Of a stretch of DNA of 64,000 nucleotides, positions 47,003-55,365 are shown in pieces. Under the pieces are notes generated by a model, which made no database searches, had not been told where the DNA came from, and worked only from the letters and a program-made list of their open reading frames with translations. How positions within the stretch are numbered: position 1 is the stretch's first letter; each line of letters starts with the position of its first letter. The position numbers were made by a program, and so were the translations under genes. Source of the stretch: G963662605 sp963662605 (GTDB lineage: Bacteria > Bacteroidota > Ignavibacteria > Ignavibacteriales > Ignavibacteriaceae); NCBI GenBank assembly GCA_963662605.1, contig OY759785.1, forward strand, positions 3,038,001 through 3,102,000. Direction: 5' to 3'.

Positions 47003-48982
47003 ATGGCAGAAAACAATAAAAAGAACGCCGAATATAGTGCGAAGAATATCAACGTCCTCAAAGGACTTGAAGCAGTTCGGAAACGTCCGGCAATGTACAT
47101 TGGCGACGTGAGCACCCGCGGCTTGCACCATCTTATTAACGAAGTCGTTGACAACAGTATTGACGAGGCCTTGGCAGGGTATTGTGATACTATCACGGTA
47201 ATCCTGAATAAAGACGGAAGTTGTACGGTTGAAGACAACGGACGCGGCATTCCGGTTGATATGCACCCCGAAGAAAAGAAGTCGGCGCTGGAAATCGTAA
47301 TGACCGTACTTCACGCGGGCGGAAAATTTGATAAAGATTCATACAAAGTATCCGGCGGTTTGCACGGTGTTGGTGTTTCGGTTGTGAACGCTCTTTCGGA
47401 GTGGTGCCGCGTCGAAGTAAAATTGGGCGGCAAATTATGGATGCAGGAATACAGAATCGGCGATCCGGTTGCTCCCGTTAAAGCTATTGAAACATTGAAA
47501 AAAGCTTCAACAGGCACAAAAGTTACTTTTATGCCCGACAAGACGATTTTCAAACAGACGAAATTTAAATTCGATACCGTCATCGAAAGAATGCGCGAAC
47601 TTGCATTCCTTAACAAGAATGTTACGATACGCGTTAAAGACGAACTTGAAGGCGATGATGAAACATTCCATTCAAAGGGCGGACTATCGGAATTCGTAAA
47701 ATACCTTGACGAATCACGCGAACCTCTTCACAAAACTGTTTACGTTGAAGGCGAAAAAGACGGCACGCCTATCGAAATCGCTTTCCAGTATAACGGTGGC
47801 TACAGTGAAAACCTTTTCTCATACGTCAATAACATCAATACCCATGAAGGCGGTACGCACCTTGTCGGTTTTAAATCAGCCCTTACCAGAACGCTGAATA
47901 ACTACGCTACAAAAAACAACCTTATCAAGGATGGCAAAATATCGTTGACCGGAGATGACTTCCGCGAAGGCTTGACCGGTGTTATTTCCGTTAAAGTTCG
48001 TGAGCCACAGTTTGAAGGCCAGACAAAAACAAAACTCGGCAACAGCGAAATTAAATCCGCCGTTGAGACTCTGGTAAATGAAAAACTTGCCGAGTACCTT
48101 GAAGAAAATCCGAGTATCGGTAAAAAGATTATTGATAAATGCGCCCGCGCCGCTGAAGCCCGCGAAGCAGCCCGCAAGGCAAGAGATCTTTCCCGCCGCA
48201 AGAACGCGATGGATACGTTCAACCTGCCGGGTAAGCTTGCCGACTGCTCTATCACCGACCCCGAGCACTGCGAAGTGTTTGTGGTTGAAGGAGATTCCGC
48301 GGGTGGTTCTGCAAAGCAGGGACGCGACAGACGATTCCAGGCTATCCTCCCCTTGCGTGGAAAGATTTTGAACGTTGAGAAAGCAAAACTGAACAAGATT
48401 CTTGAGAACAATGAAATTAAGGCTATCGTTGCTGCAATGGGCGGCGGTATCGGCCCTGACTTTAATGCTGAAAAACTCCGTTACGGCAAACTCATTCTGA
48501 TGACCGATGCGGACGTTGACGGAAGCCACATCAGAACCTTGCTGCTCACTCTCATCTACCGTTACATGAAGGACATGATTACCACGGGTAAGGTTTATAT
48601 TGCACAGCCCCCGCTGTATCGTCTGAAAAAAGGCAAAGAAGAATATTACGCCTACGACGATAGCGAACGCGATGATATACTTAAACGTTTGAAGGTTGGT
48701 CCGGTTGTTGAATCTACCGAAGAGGAAGAGTTGACTGATGACGGCACACCGCAGAAGATTAAAGGTATCGTCATTTCACGTTATAAAGGTCTTGGTGAAA
48801 TGAACCCCGAACAATTGTGGGCTACAACCATGAATCCTGAGACACGTACATTGTTACAAGTAACTCTTGAAAGTGCCGCAGCGGCAGATAAGATTTTTGA
48901 AACCCTCATGGGTGATGAAGTTGAACCGCGCCGTGCATTCATTGAAAAGCACGCTAAGTACGTCCGTAATCTTGACGTTTAA
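47003..48982 (+). CDS. gyrB: DNA gyrase subunit B
   Basis: The 659-residue protein has the GHKL ATPase motifs NEVVDNSIDEALAGY, VEDNGRGIPVD and GGLHGVGVSVVNALS. The transducer domain is followed by the TOPRIM region with VEGDSAGGSAKQGRDR, LPLRGKILNVEKA and TDADVDGSHIRTLLLT. It ends with the conserved RRAFIEKHAKYVRNLDV. Length is typical of the short form lacking the enterobacterial insertion. gyrA follows 34 bases downstream, so both gyrase subunits are likely made together. Confidence 0.98.
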   Translation: MAENNKKNAEYSAKNINVLKGLEAVRKRPAMYIGDVSTRGLHHLINEVVDNSIDEALAGYCDTITVILNKDGSCTVEDNGRGIPVDMHPEEKKSALEIVMTVLHAGGKFDKDSYKVSGGLHGVGVSVVNALSEWCRVEVKLGGKLWMQEYRIGDPVAPVKAIETLKKASTGTKVTFMPDKTIFKQTKFKFDTVIERMRELAFLNKNVTIRVKDELEGDDETFHSKGGLSEFVKYLDESREPLHKTVYVEGEKDGTPIEIAFQYNGGYSENLFSYVNNINTHEGGTHLVGFKSALTRTLNNYATKNNLIKDGKISLTGDDFREGLTGVISVKVREPQFEGQTKTKLGNSEIKSAVETLVNEKLAEYLEENPSIGKKIIDKCARAAEAREAARKARDLSRRKNAMDTFNLPGKLADCSITDPEHCEVFVVEGDSAGGSAKQGRDRRFQAILPLRGKILNVEKAKLNKILENNEIKAIVAAMGGGIGPDFNAEKLRYGKLILMTDADVDGSHIRTLLLTLIYRYMKDMITTGKVYIAQPPLYRLKKGKEEYYAYDDSERDDILKRLKVGPVVESTEEEELTDDGTPQKIKGIVISRYKGLGEMNPEQLWATTMNPETRTLLQVTLESAAAADKIFETLMGDEVEPRRAFIEKHAKYVRNLDV

Positions 48983-49016
48983 TTGAAATTGAATTTGAAA
49001 GCAAACGAGAATTTAT

Positions 49017-51470
49017 ATGGCAACTATTTTTGATAAAATAACTCCTATTTCCCTCGAAGAGGAGATGAAATCATCATACATTGATTATTCAATGTCGGTT
49101 ATTGTTTCCCGTGCTATACCCGACGTGCGTGACGGCTTGAAACCCGTACACCGCCGCGTGTTATTCGGTATGAGCGAACTGGGTTCCACGCATAACAAAC
49201 CCTACAAAAAATCCGCACGTATCGTGGGTGAAGTTCTCGGTAAATATCATCCTCATGGTGATACTGCCGTGTATGATACTATGGTGCGTATGGAGCAGGA
49301 ATTTTCTCTCCGTTATCCTTTAGTTGACGGTCAGGGCAACTTCGGCTCGGTTGACGGTGACTCTGCTGCGGCTATGCGTTATACGGAGGCACGGCTCTCT
49401 CGCATCGCCGATGAAATGCTTCGCGATCTTGACAAGAACACGGTAAACTTCACGGGCAACTTTGACGATACCCTGCAGGAGCCTTTAGTACTTCCTGCTT
49501 ACCTCCCTAACCTTCTGGTTAACGGTTCAAGCGGTATCGCGGTCGGTATGGCAACAAACATTCCTCCTCACAACCTCAACGAAGTTGTTGACGGGCTTAT
49601 CGCGTTGATAAAAAATCCCGAAATCACCATTGAAAAGTTAATGAAGTTCATTACCGCTCCGGATTTCCCGACAGGTGGTATCATATACGGTTATCAGGGT
49701 GTACGCGATGCCTATCTGACCGGTAGAGGCCGCGTTATTGTCCGCGCTAAAGCGAACACCGAAACACTGAAAAACGGCCGCGAAAACATTATCATTACTG
49801 AAATTCCGTATCAGGTTAATAAAACAAACCTTATTGAAAAAATCGTTGAGCTTGTTAAAGACGGCAAGATCACAGAGATCTCAAACATCCGCGATGAGTC
49901 CGACCGTGACGGTATGCGCGTTGTTATTGAGCTAAAACGCGATGGACAGCCGGCCGTTATCCTCAACAACCTGTTCAAGCACACGCAGATGCAGACCACA
50001 TTCGGCGTTATCATGCTTGCATTGTCTAATGGAGTGCCGAAAGTTTTCAACCTGAAAGAGGTGATGGAGCACTTCCTGAAACACAGAATGGAAGTATTGA
50101 TACGCAGAACCAAATTCGACCTCGAAGCTGCTGAGCGCCGTGCTCACATTCTGGAAGGTTTCATAATTGCTCTCGATAATATTGATGAAGTTATTGAGGT
50201 TATCAAAAAATCCCGCGATGTTGAAACCGCACGAACCAACTTAATGCGCAAGTTTAAGCTCAGCGAGATACAGGCAAAAGCTATCCTCGATATGCGCTTG
50301 CAGAGACTCACCGGACTTGAACGCAAAAAGATTGAAGACGAATACAAAGAGACAATTAAATTAATAGAAAAACTTCGTTACATTCTTGAGACCGAAGAAA
50401 AACGTAACGCCATTATTAAAGAAGAACTTATCGCGCTGCGCGACAAATACGGTGATGCAAGAAGAACCGATATTGTTTATAACTATGAAGAGTTCTCTCT
50501 CGAAGATATGATCGCTGAGGAAGATGTCGTTGTAACCATTTCGCACAGAGGATTCATCAAGCGCTTCCCGGTCAGCGGTTATAGAAGGCAGGGACGCGGC
50601 GGCAAAGGTGTAACCGGAGCAGCTACTGCCGAAGATGATTTTATCGAACATATGTTTATTGCCTCAACTCACCAGTACATCCTCTTCTTTACGGATAAGG
50701 GTAAGTGCTACTGGCTGAAGGTATTTGAAGTACCGGAAGGCGGCCGTGCGACTAAGGGCCGTTCTATCCTGAACCTTATTGAAAAGGAAAAGGATGAAGA
50801 CATCACCGCTTTTGTCGCAGTAAAAGAATTCCGTGACGATCAGTATGTAATCATGTGTACCAAGCAGGGCGTTATTAAGAAAACCGTTCTTTCGGCATAC
50901 GGCAACGTGCGCAGAGGCGGTATCAATGCTATCGGACTTAATGACGGTGACAGCCTTATCGCGGTCAAACTCTCAGAGGGCAACAATGATATCGTTATCG
51001 GTACACATAACGGCAATGCCATCCGCTTCCCTGAAAATAAAGTACGCGACATGGGCAGAACCGCGACCGGTGTCAGAGGCATTACGTTGCAGGATGACGA
51101 CTTTGTAGTCGGACTGCTTGTGCTGAAACGCCAGGGTACGATTCTTGTCGTTACCGAAAACGGATTCGGTAAACGTTCGGATATCAATGACTACCGCGTT
51201 ACTAACCGCGGCGGCAAGGGTGTTATCACCGTTAAAACAACCGATAAGGTCGGTAAGATGATCTCGATGATGGAAGTCTCCGACTCTGAGGAACTTGTCA
51301 TCATTTCATCATCCGGAATGGTTATCCGTCAGAGCATCAAAGAGATGCGCGTCATGGGTCGAAATACTATGGGTAACAGACTCATCCGCCTCAAAGACGG
51401 TGATGCAATCGCAGACATCGCGAAGGTGGTTCCTGAAGACGATGAAACAGTCGTTGAAAACGGTAATTAA
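49017..51470 (+). CDS. gyrA: DNA gyrase subunit A
   Basis: The 817-residue protein has the catalytic Tyr at residue 122 in AAAMRYTEARLSR, same number as in E. coli. The quinolone-region HPHGDTAVYDTMVRM has Thr at position 83 and Asp at 87. The C-terminal beta-pinwheel contains a GyrA-box-like RRQGRGGKG, which favours gyrase A over ParC. It ends in an acidic tail (EDDETVVENGN). A clear terminator follows. Confidence 0.98.
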   Translation: MATIFDKITPISLEEEMKSSYIDYSMSVIVSRAIPDVRDGLKPVHRRVLFGMSELGSTHNKPYKKSARIVGEVLGKYHPHGDTAVYDTMVRMEQEFSLRYPLVDGQGNFGSVDGDSAAAMRYTEARLSRIADEMLRDLDKNTVNFTGNFDDTLQEPLVLPAYLPNLLVNGSSGIAVGMATNIPPHNLNEVVDGLIALIKNPEITIEKLMKFITAPDFPTGGIIYGYQGVRDAYLTGRGRVIVRAKANTETLKNGRENIIITEIPYQVNKTNLIEKIVELVKDGKITEISNIRDESDRDGMRVVIELKRDGQPAVILNNLFKHTQMQTTFGVIMLALSNGVPKVFNLKEVMEHFLKHRMEVLIRRTKFDLEAAERRAHILEGFIIALDNIDEVIEVIKKSRDVETARTNLMRKFKLSEIQAKAILDMRLQRLTGLERKKIEDEYKETIKLIEKLRYILETEEKRNAIIKEELIALRDKYGDARRTDIVYNYEEFSLEDMIAEEDVVVTISHRGFIKRFPVSGYRRQGRGGKGVTGAATAEDDFIEHMFIASTHQYILFFTDKGKCYWLKVFEVPEGGRATKGRSILNLIEKEKDEDITAFVAVKEFRDDQYVIMCTKQGVIKKTVLSAYGNVRRGGINAIGLNDGDSLIAVKLSEGNNDIVIGTHNGNAIRFPENKVRDMGRTATGVRGITLQDDDFVVGLLVLKRQGTILVVTENGFGKRSDINDYRVTNRGGKGVITVKTTDKVGKMISMMEVSDSEELVIISSSGMVIRQSIKEMRVMGRNTMGNRLIRLKDGDAIADIAKVVPEDDETVVENGN

Positions 51471-51493
51471 GCCTTCTGCTTAAACACAAATTC

Positions 51494-51532
51494 AAGGCTG
51501 TCTTCGTTGCCTCAACAAGACAGCCTTTTTTT
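51494..51532 (+). terminator. Rho-independent terminator of gyrA
   Basis: AAGGCTGTCTT (51494-51504) pairs with AAGACAGCCTT (51517-51527), an 11-bp stem with a 12-base loop, and continues into a T-run. Confidence 0.93.
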
Positions 51533-51591
51533 ATTGCTTAAACGGATAGACAGCACTGAATTCTTTAGGTTAACAAGTTACGAAAATGGGG

Positions 51592-51784
51592 TGTCATTCC
51601 GGAAAATCTGCCGGAGTGGATTTTTCAACTCGGGGATGTTACTCGGCAGATTTGTCCGGAATCCATTTTGAAAGAATCGGACAATATCCGCACAAAGAAT
51701 ATCATAACTTGGATTCCGGATAAATCCGCCGACATGCGTAATCACTTTAAAACATATTAATACGGCGGATTTTCCGGAATGACA
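51592..51784. repeat. Double-hairpin MITE-like element in the gyrA downstream spacer
   Basis: The 193-bp element has 22-bp terminal inverted repeats (TGTCATTCCGGAAAATCTGC... at 51592-51613; matching end at 51763-51784, about one mismatch). Each end also pairs with an internal copy (CGGCAGATTTGTCCGGAATC near 51655, and TTCCGGATAAATCCGCCG near 51714), so it folds into two long hairpins. It contains no ORF and accounts for most of the 378-base spacer 51471-51848; nothing else is seen there beyond the gyrA terminator. Confidence 0.85.
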
Positions 51785-51848
51785 AAAAATTTGAGGCTAT
51801 ACATAGAAACACCTTGGCATCATTAACCTAATTACTATACTCTTTTCA

Positions 51849-52202
51849 TCATTTCTTAGGAATTTCTTCCGGAGCATGGACGTGCTCTGTTTTAGGAGAC
51901 TCTTTTGGCGTGCTCCCGCTCGGTTTGAAGCTGCCACTGCGGAGCATGTAAAAGTATACAAAGAGGAAAATCACTAATATCAGAATGAGGGTAAAAAGCG
52001 AAAGGTACATCGTCGAACTGAATAACAGGTTTTTACGAACGTATTTATTAAATATACTTTTCTTCTCTCTGGAAAGTACATGCTTTATCTGCTTTTGAAG
52101 ATCCTCTCCAAAATTAACGGGAGCATTCACCTTTTTTAGACTTTTCAGGTGGCTGATCACCGGAGCATATTGTTTTTCGTCGTATTCTTCGTGAGAGTTC
52201 AT
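51849..52202 (-). CDS. Probable membrane-bound anti-sigma factor
   Basis: The 117-residue protein has a cytoplasmic N-terminal part with LKSLKKVNAPVNFGEDLQKQI, similar to the 'LxxLxxVxAPxxFxxxLxxRI' stretch of Bacteroidota anti-sigma proteins, then one membrane helix (MYLSLFTLILILVIFLFVYF) and a short Pro/Ser-rich tail. No HxxxCxxC zinc motif is visible. It starts three bases after the ECF sigma gene, the usual position for an anti-sigma factor. Confidence 0.7.
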   Translation of the reverse strand: MNSHEEYDEKQYAPVISHLKSLKKVNAPVNFGEDLQKQIKHVLSREKKSIFNKYVRKNLLFSSTMYLSLFTLILILVIFLFVYFYMLRSGSFKPSGSTPKESPKTEHVHAPEEIPKK

Positions 52203-52205
52203 TGC

Positions 52206-52775
52206 TCACGTGTCCTTATAGATTTCTTGTAGTAATACCTGTAGCATTCCGCGTCCGCGGTTAATGCGCGACTTCACCGTTCCCGTAGTAGTTTGCAGCA
52301 TCTCAGATATTTCATCATAGGAGAGCTCCTGAATATCCCGTAGAATCACCGCCTCGCGGTATAATTCCGGTATCTTCAGAAGTGCCTGCTGTATCAATTC
52401 CTCTGTTATTCCGGAATCAACCGCTGCTTCCGGTGTCTGTCCTTTATCAACAATATCCATATCAGGCTCCCCTTCCTGATACGAAGAAATTGAAACGTTG
52501 TTCTGCTGTTTTTGCCGTGCAAGCTGCGATTTTGCCAAGTTACCCGCAATCGTGTAAATCCATGTCGAGAATTTAAATTCCGCTTTATAATTAGAACGGT
52601 TCTTAAAAACACGGATAAATGTTTCCTGAACGATGTCCTTTGATAAATCCTGCTGTCCCGTAAAACGGAACGCGAAGTTCATCAAGGGATTTTTATACCG
52701 CTCAACAAGAATCTCAAACGAACGGATATTCTCGTCCTGTTGAAATTCTATGATGAGCTCTTCATCGGTTTTCAA
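52206..52775 (-). CDS. ECF-type RNA polymerase sigma factor
   Basis: The 189-residue protein has sigma region 2 (KDIVQETFIRVFKNRSNY, FSTWIYTIAGNLAKSQLA) that binds core polymerase and the -10 element, and region 4 (ELYREAVILRDIQELSYDEI, TGTVKSRINRGRGML) that binds -35. Region 3 is absent, as in the ECF (RpoE-like) group. It is followed at once by a putative anti-sigma gene, so activity is probably released by an envelope or cytoplasmic signal. Confidence 0.94.
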   Translation of the reverse strand: MKTDEELIIEFQQDENIRSFEILVERYKNPLMNFAFRFTGQQDLSKDIVQETFIRVFKNRSNYKAEFKFSTWIYTIAGNLAKSQLARQKQQNNVSISSYQEGEPDMDIVDKGQTPEAAVDSGITEELIQQALLKIPELYREAVILRDIQELSYDEISEMLQTTTGTVKSRINRGRGMLQVLLQEIYKDT

Positions 52776-52839
52776 GAAACTGCTTTCTTTTTAATGTTAT
52801 ACTACGTTAACAGGAAAAATGTTCCCGCCCTGGTGCCGG

Positions 52840-52895
52840 AATAGCACGCGGACCCGCATGACTGCGCCAGCGGTCGGGCGGGTCCGTGTGCTATT
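52840..52895. repeat. Long hairpin between corA and the sigma factor gene
   Basis: AATAGCACGCGGACCCGC (52840-52857) pairs with GCGGGTCCGTGTGCTATT (52878-52895), 18 bp with one G-T pair. The loop contains GACTGCGCCA, which recurs in inverse form in the loop of the hairpin at 59689-59717. It lies four bases after the corA stop and may also terminate transcription from that gene. Confidence 0.85.
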
Positions 52896-52899
52896 GAGA

Positions 52900-54006
52900 T
52901 TACATCCATTTTTTCTTGATAAAAATTCTTATCATTATGAACGAGATAATCAACATAACCAAAACTATAATCGGATACCCGTATTTATACTCAAGTTCGG
53001 GCATATACTTAAAATTCATGCCATACAGACCCGCGATAAAACTGAGTGGAATGAATATCGTTGTAATAATGGTCAGGACTTTCATGATCTCATTCATGCG
53101 GTTACTGATGCTTGAAAGATAGATATCCTGCAGTGCAGAAAGCAGTTCGCGGTACGTTTCGACCGTTTCGAGTTCCTGCACGGTGTGGTCGTAGAGGTCA
53201 CGCAGATATAATTGTGTCCCCTTGCTGAAAAATGTATCATCTTCGCGCTGAATATTATTGATAACATCCCGTAGGGGCCAGACCGAGCGCCGCACGTTGA
53301 GCAGATCATTACGAACATTGTGCAATTCACGCAGCGGATCTTTATCCGGTTGAATAAGGATACTCTCCTCCAGCATTTCGATTTTGTCGCCGAGATCCTC
53401 AAGAATACCGAAATAGCCGTCAACGATAGCATCAATCAACTCATAACACAGATAATCAATCTTCTGCTTGCGTAATTTGCCTTTACCCATGCGCAGCCTG
53501 ATGCGGATAGGATCAAACACGTCGCCGAGAACGCCTTCCTGAAACGTCAGGATATAATCTTTTCCCAGAACGATGCTCATGTGTTCTTTTGTTATGGAGC
53601 CGTCTTTGTCATTCTGCCATAACATACGCAGCACGACAAACAGAACATCGCCGATAATATCAACCTTCGGTCGTTCGGAGGTATTAAGAATATCTTCAAC
53701 GAGAAGCGGCGGAACGCTGAACTTGTCGCATATCTGCTTCACCAGTTCAACATCATGCAGACCCTCAATATTGAACCAGGTAATTTTATCGGCCGTTGTC
53801 TGAACAGCAAGCGCTTCCTCAAGCGTGTATTCGCGGTCATCGGAGTGTTCCGGCTCGTATTGAAAAACCGATATAACCGGCTTATCAATTTTCTGCTCAC
53901 CGACAAACACCAATGATTCCGGGGGCATGCCGGCCTTATCGGAAGCCCGCTTACGTTTTCTCAGCAGACCCGGCTGTATCAGATTTGATAATATGTTTTT
54001 ATCCAT
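52900..54006 (-). CDS. corA: CorA-type magnesium/cobalt transporter
   Basis: The 368-residue protein has a large cytoplasmic N-terminal domain and two C-terminal membrane helices. The selectivity motif GMN lies in AGLYGMNFKYMPELEYKYGYP between the helices, and the protein ends with a basic tail (RIFIKKKWM). These are defining features of CorA, a pentameric Mg2+ channel. It overlaps the 3' end of the upstream epimerase gene by 28 bases. Confidence 0.95.
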   Translation of the reverse strand: MDKNILSNLIQPGLLRKRKRASDKAGMPPESLVFVGEQKIDKPVISVFQYEPEHSDDREYTLEEALAVQTTADKITWFNIEGLHDVELVKQICDKFSVPPLLVEDILNTSERPKVDIIGDVLFVVLRMLWQNDKDGSITKEHMSIVLGKDYILTFQEGVLGDVFDPIRIRLRMGKGKLRKQKIDYLCYELIDAIVDGYFGILEDLGDKIEMLEESILIQPDKDPLRELHNVRNDLLNVRRSVWPLRDVINNIQREDDTFFSKGTQLYLRDLYDHTVQELETVETYRELLSALQDIYLSSISNRMNEIMKVLTIITTIFIPLSFIAGLYGMNFKYMPELEYKYGYPIIVLVMLIISFIMIRIFIKKKWM

Positions 54007-54950
54007 GCGATTGTTTTCTTTATCCCTTCTTCATAGGACGTTGCGGGAAGAGTCCCGAAAACTTTTTTAAAGAGCGAGCCGTCAAGAATGAGGCGCTCCT
54101 TTTTCAAATAGAGCATCTCAACAAATTCTTTTACCGTCCCGTTGAATAATCCGAGCAGTGAGAAAACGATTGTTGCGCCAAGCTGACTGATAGATAATTT
54201 TTGTCCCGACTGCTTCGCAATTTCTTCAAGATACTTCCGCGCGGTAGTTTCGGCACATCCCGGAACGTTGAAAGACTTCCCGTTAGACTTGTCCGAAAGG
54301 CCCGCCATTACCATAGCTTCACCGCCGTCTTCGATAAAAATAAACTCCTGTGCGACATCCAGTGCACCGAACCACATAAGACTTTTTCCCTTAAGCGCCT
54401 TTACATAAAATTGCTCGCTGAATCCGTTAACGACATACGGCCCGTAAAAATCGGGCATGCGGACAACAGTATACTTCAATCCGTTTTCCTTCGATGCTCT
54501 GTCAAGCATTTTTTCCATTTCGATACGAATCTTGCCCTTTTTAGTCTCAGCCGCAAACGGATGCTCTTCGGTTACAAGATGTGTCTGCGCGTGCCCATAC
54601 ACATACACATTGCCGGGAAAAACCAATTTAACATGATGCTGAATTGCCGCGTCAACCGTGACCGCCAGCAACTCCCGCGCCTTTTCTTCCCAATCCGGAT
54701 ACGGGATATTGACGCAGTAATAGACTGTTGAAGCATTCTTCAGAACACCTTCAACATCTGAGCGCAGTGAAGCGTCACCTTTGATGAATTCCAGCCCCTG
54801 CAATTCAGCCGCGTATTTTTTAGCTTTTTCAATATCGCGGACAAGACAAACAACCTTTTCATTTCTCTTTACTAATGCCTTGGCAACAACTCTGCCGATA
54901 CCGCCCGTATAACCAAGTATAACATGTGTGTTTCTATCCATAACCTTCAT
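53979..54950 (-). CDS. NAD(P)-dependent epimerase/dehydratase (extended SDR)
   Basis: The 323-residue protein begins with a Rossmann fold, HVILGYTGGIGRVVAKALV (GxxGxxG). YVYGHAQTHLV and the following acidic/basic helix occupy the region where extended SDRs carry their Tyr/Lys catalytic pair; FPGNVYVYG is close to the usual SSxxVYG. The start could be ATG 54950 or the in-frame ATG at 54941. Substrate is unknown; NmrA-like or nucleoside-sugar activities are equally possible. Confidence 0.85.
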   Translation of the reverse strand: MKVMDRNTHVILGYTGGIGRVVAKALVKRNEKVVCLVRDIEKAKKYAAELQGLEFIKGDASLRSDVEGVLKNASTVYYCVNIPYPDWEEKARELLAVTVDAAIQHHVKLVFPGNVYVYGHAQTHLVTEEHPFAAETKKGKIRIEMEKMLDRASKENGLKYTVVRMPDFYGPYVVNGFSEQFYVKALKGKSLMWFGALDVAQEFIFIEDGGEAMVMAGLSDKSNGKSFNVPGCAETTARKYLEEIAKQSGQKLSISQLGATIVFSLLGLFNGTVKEFVEMLYLKKERLILDGSLFKKVFGTLPATSYEEGIKKTIAWIKTYYQI

Positions 54951-55365
54951 CTTTCAAATCACTAAAAATCCAATCACCTAAATATAATTCATTCTGAAGA
55001 TTATGCGTAGGAATATTCACCGCCAAGAACGCCAGGAGCGCAAAGTTTTATTTCGTGTGGAGACACCCGGCGAGAGTTTCCACATCAGAATACAAGAGCG
55101 GTTAAAAAGTATCTATGCCGTAGGCATTTTATATATGTAGAAAATTCATCCACCGATATATCGTTTCTCGTAGAGAATATATCTTTCAAATAGTACCCGA
55201 AAATGTCGAATGGAACGACTCCTCCTCGCCAAAAATTTCTTAGCGTTCTTTGCGTCCTTCGCGGTTAATTTCTTTTTCTTTGTTGCGAAATTTTTATAAT
55301 TTTAGTTAAGTAAAATTTCCAATAGTAAAGTAAATTTTAACATCACTGTTTTAGAAAGGTAGATT
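54951..55365. other. 415-base spacer with inverted R repeats and GTA-loop hairpins
   Basis: R-family repeats in opposite orientation lie at 55019-55045 and 55241-55270. Between them are hairpins ATGCC-GTA-GGCAT (55115-55127) and TTCTC-GTA-GAGAA (55165-55177), which share the loop but not the stem, and GGAGAC...GTTTCC near 55065. The last 90 bases probably contain the malQ promoter. No gene is seen. Confidence 0.75.

Noticed and set aside
47876..48529. 217-codon antisense ORF within gyrB
   Set aside because: It is the reverse-strand shadow of a highly conserved gene and has no recognisable protein features.
51864..52226. Possible zinc-binding anti-sigma (ZAS) domain in the small membrane protein
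   Set aside because: No HxxxCxxC motif exists; the anti-sigma call rests on position and the APxxF-like stretch only.
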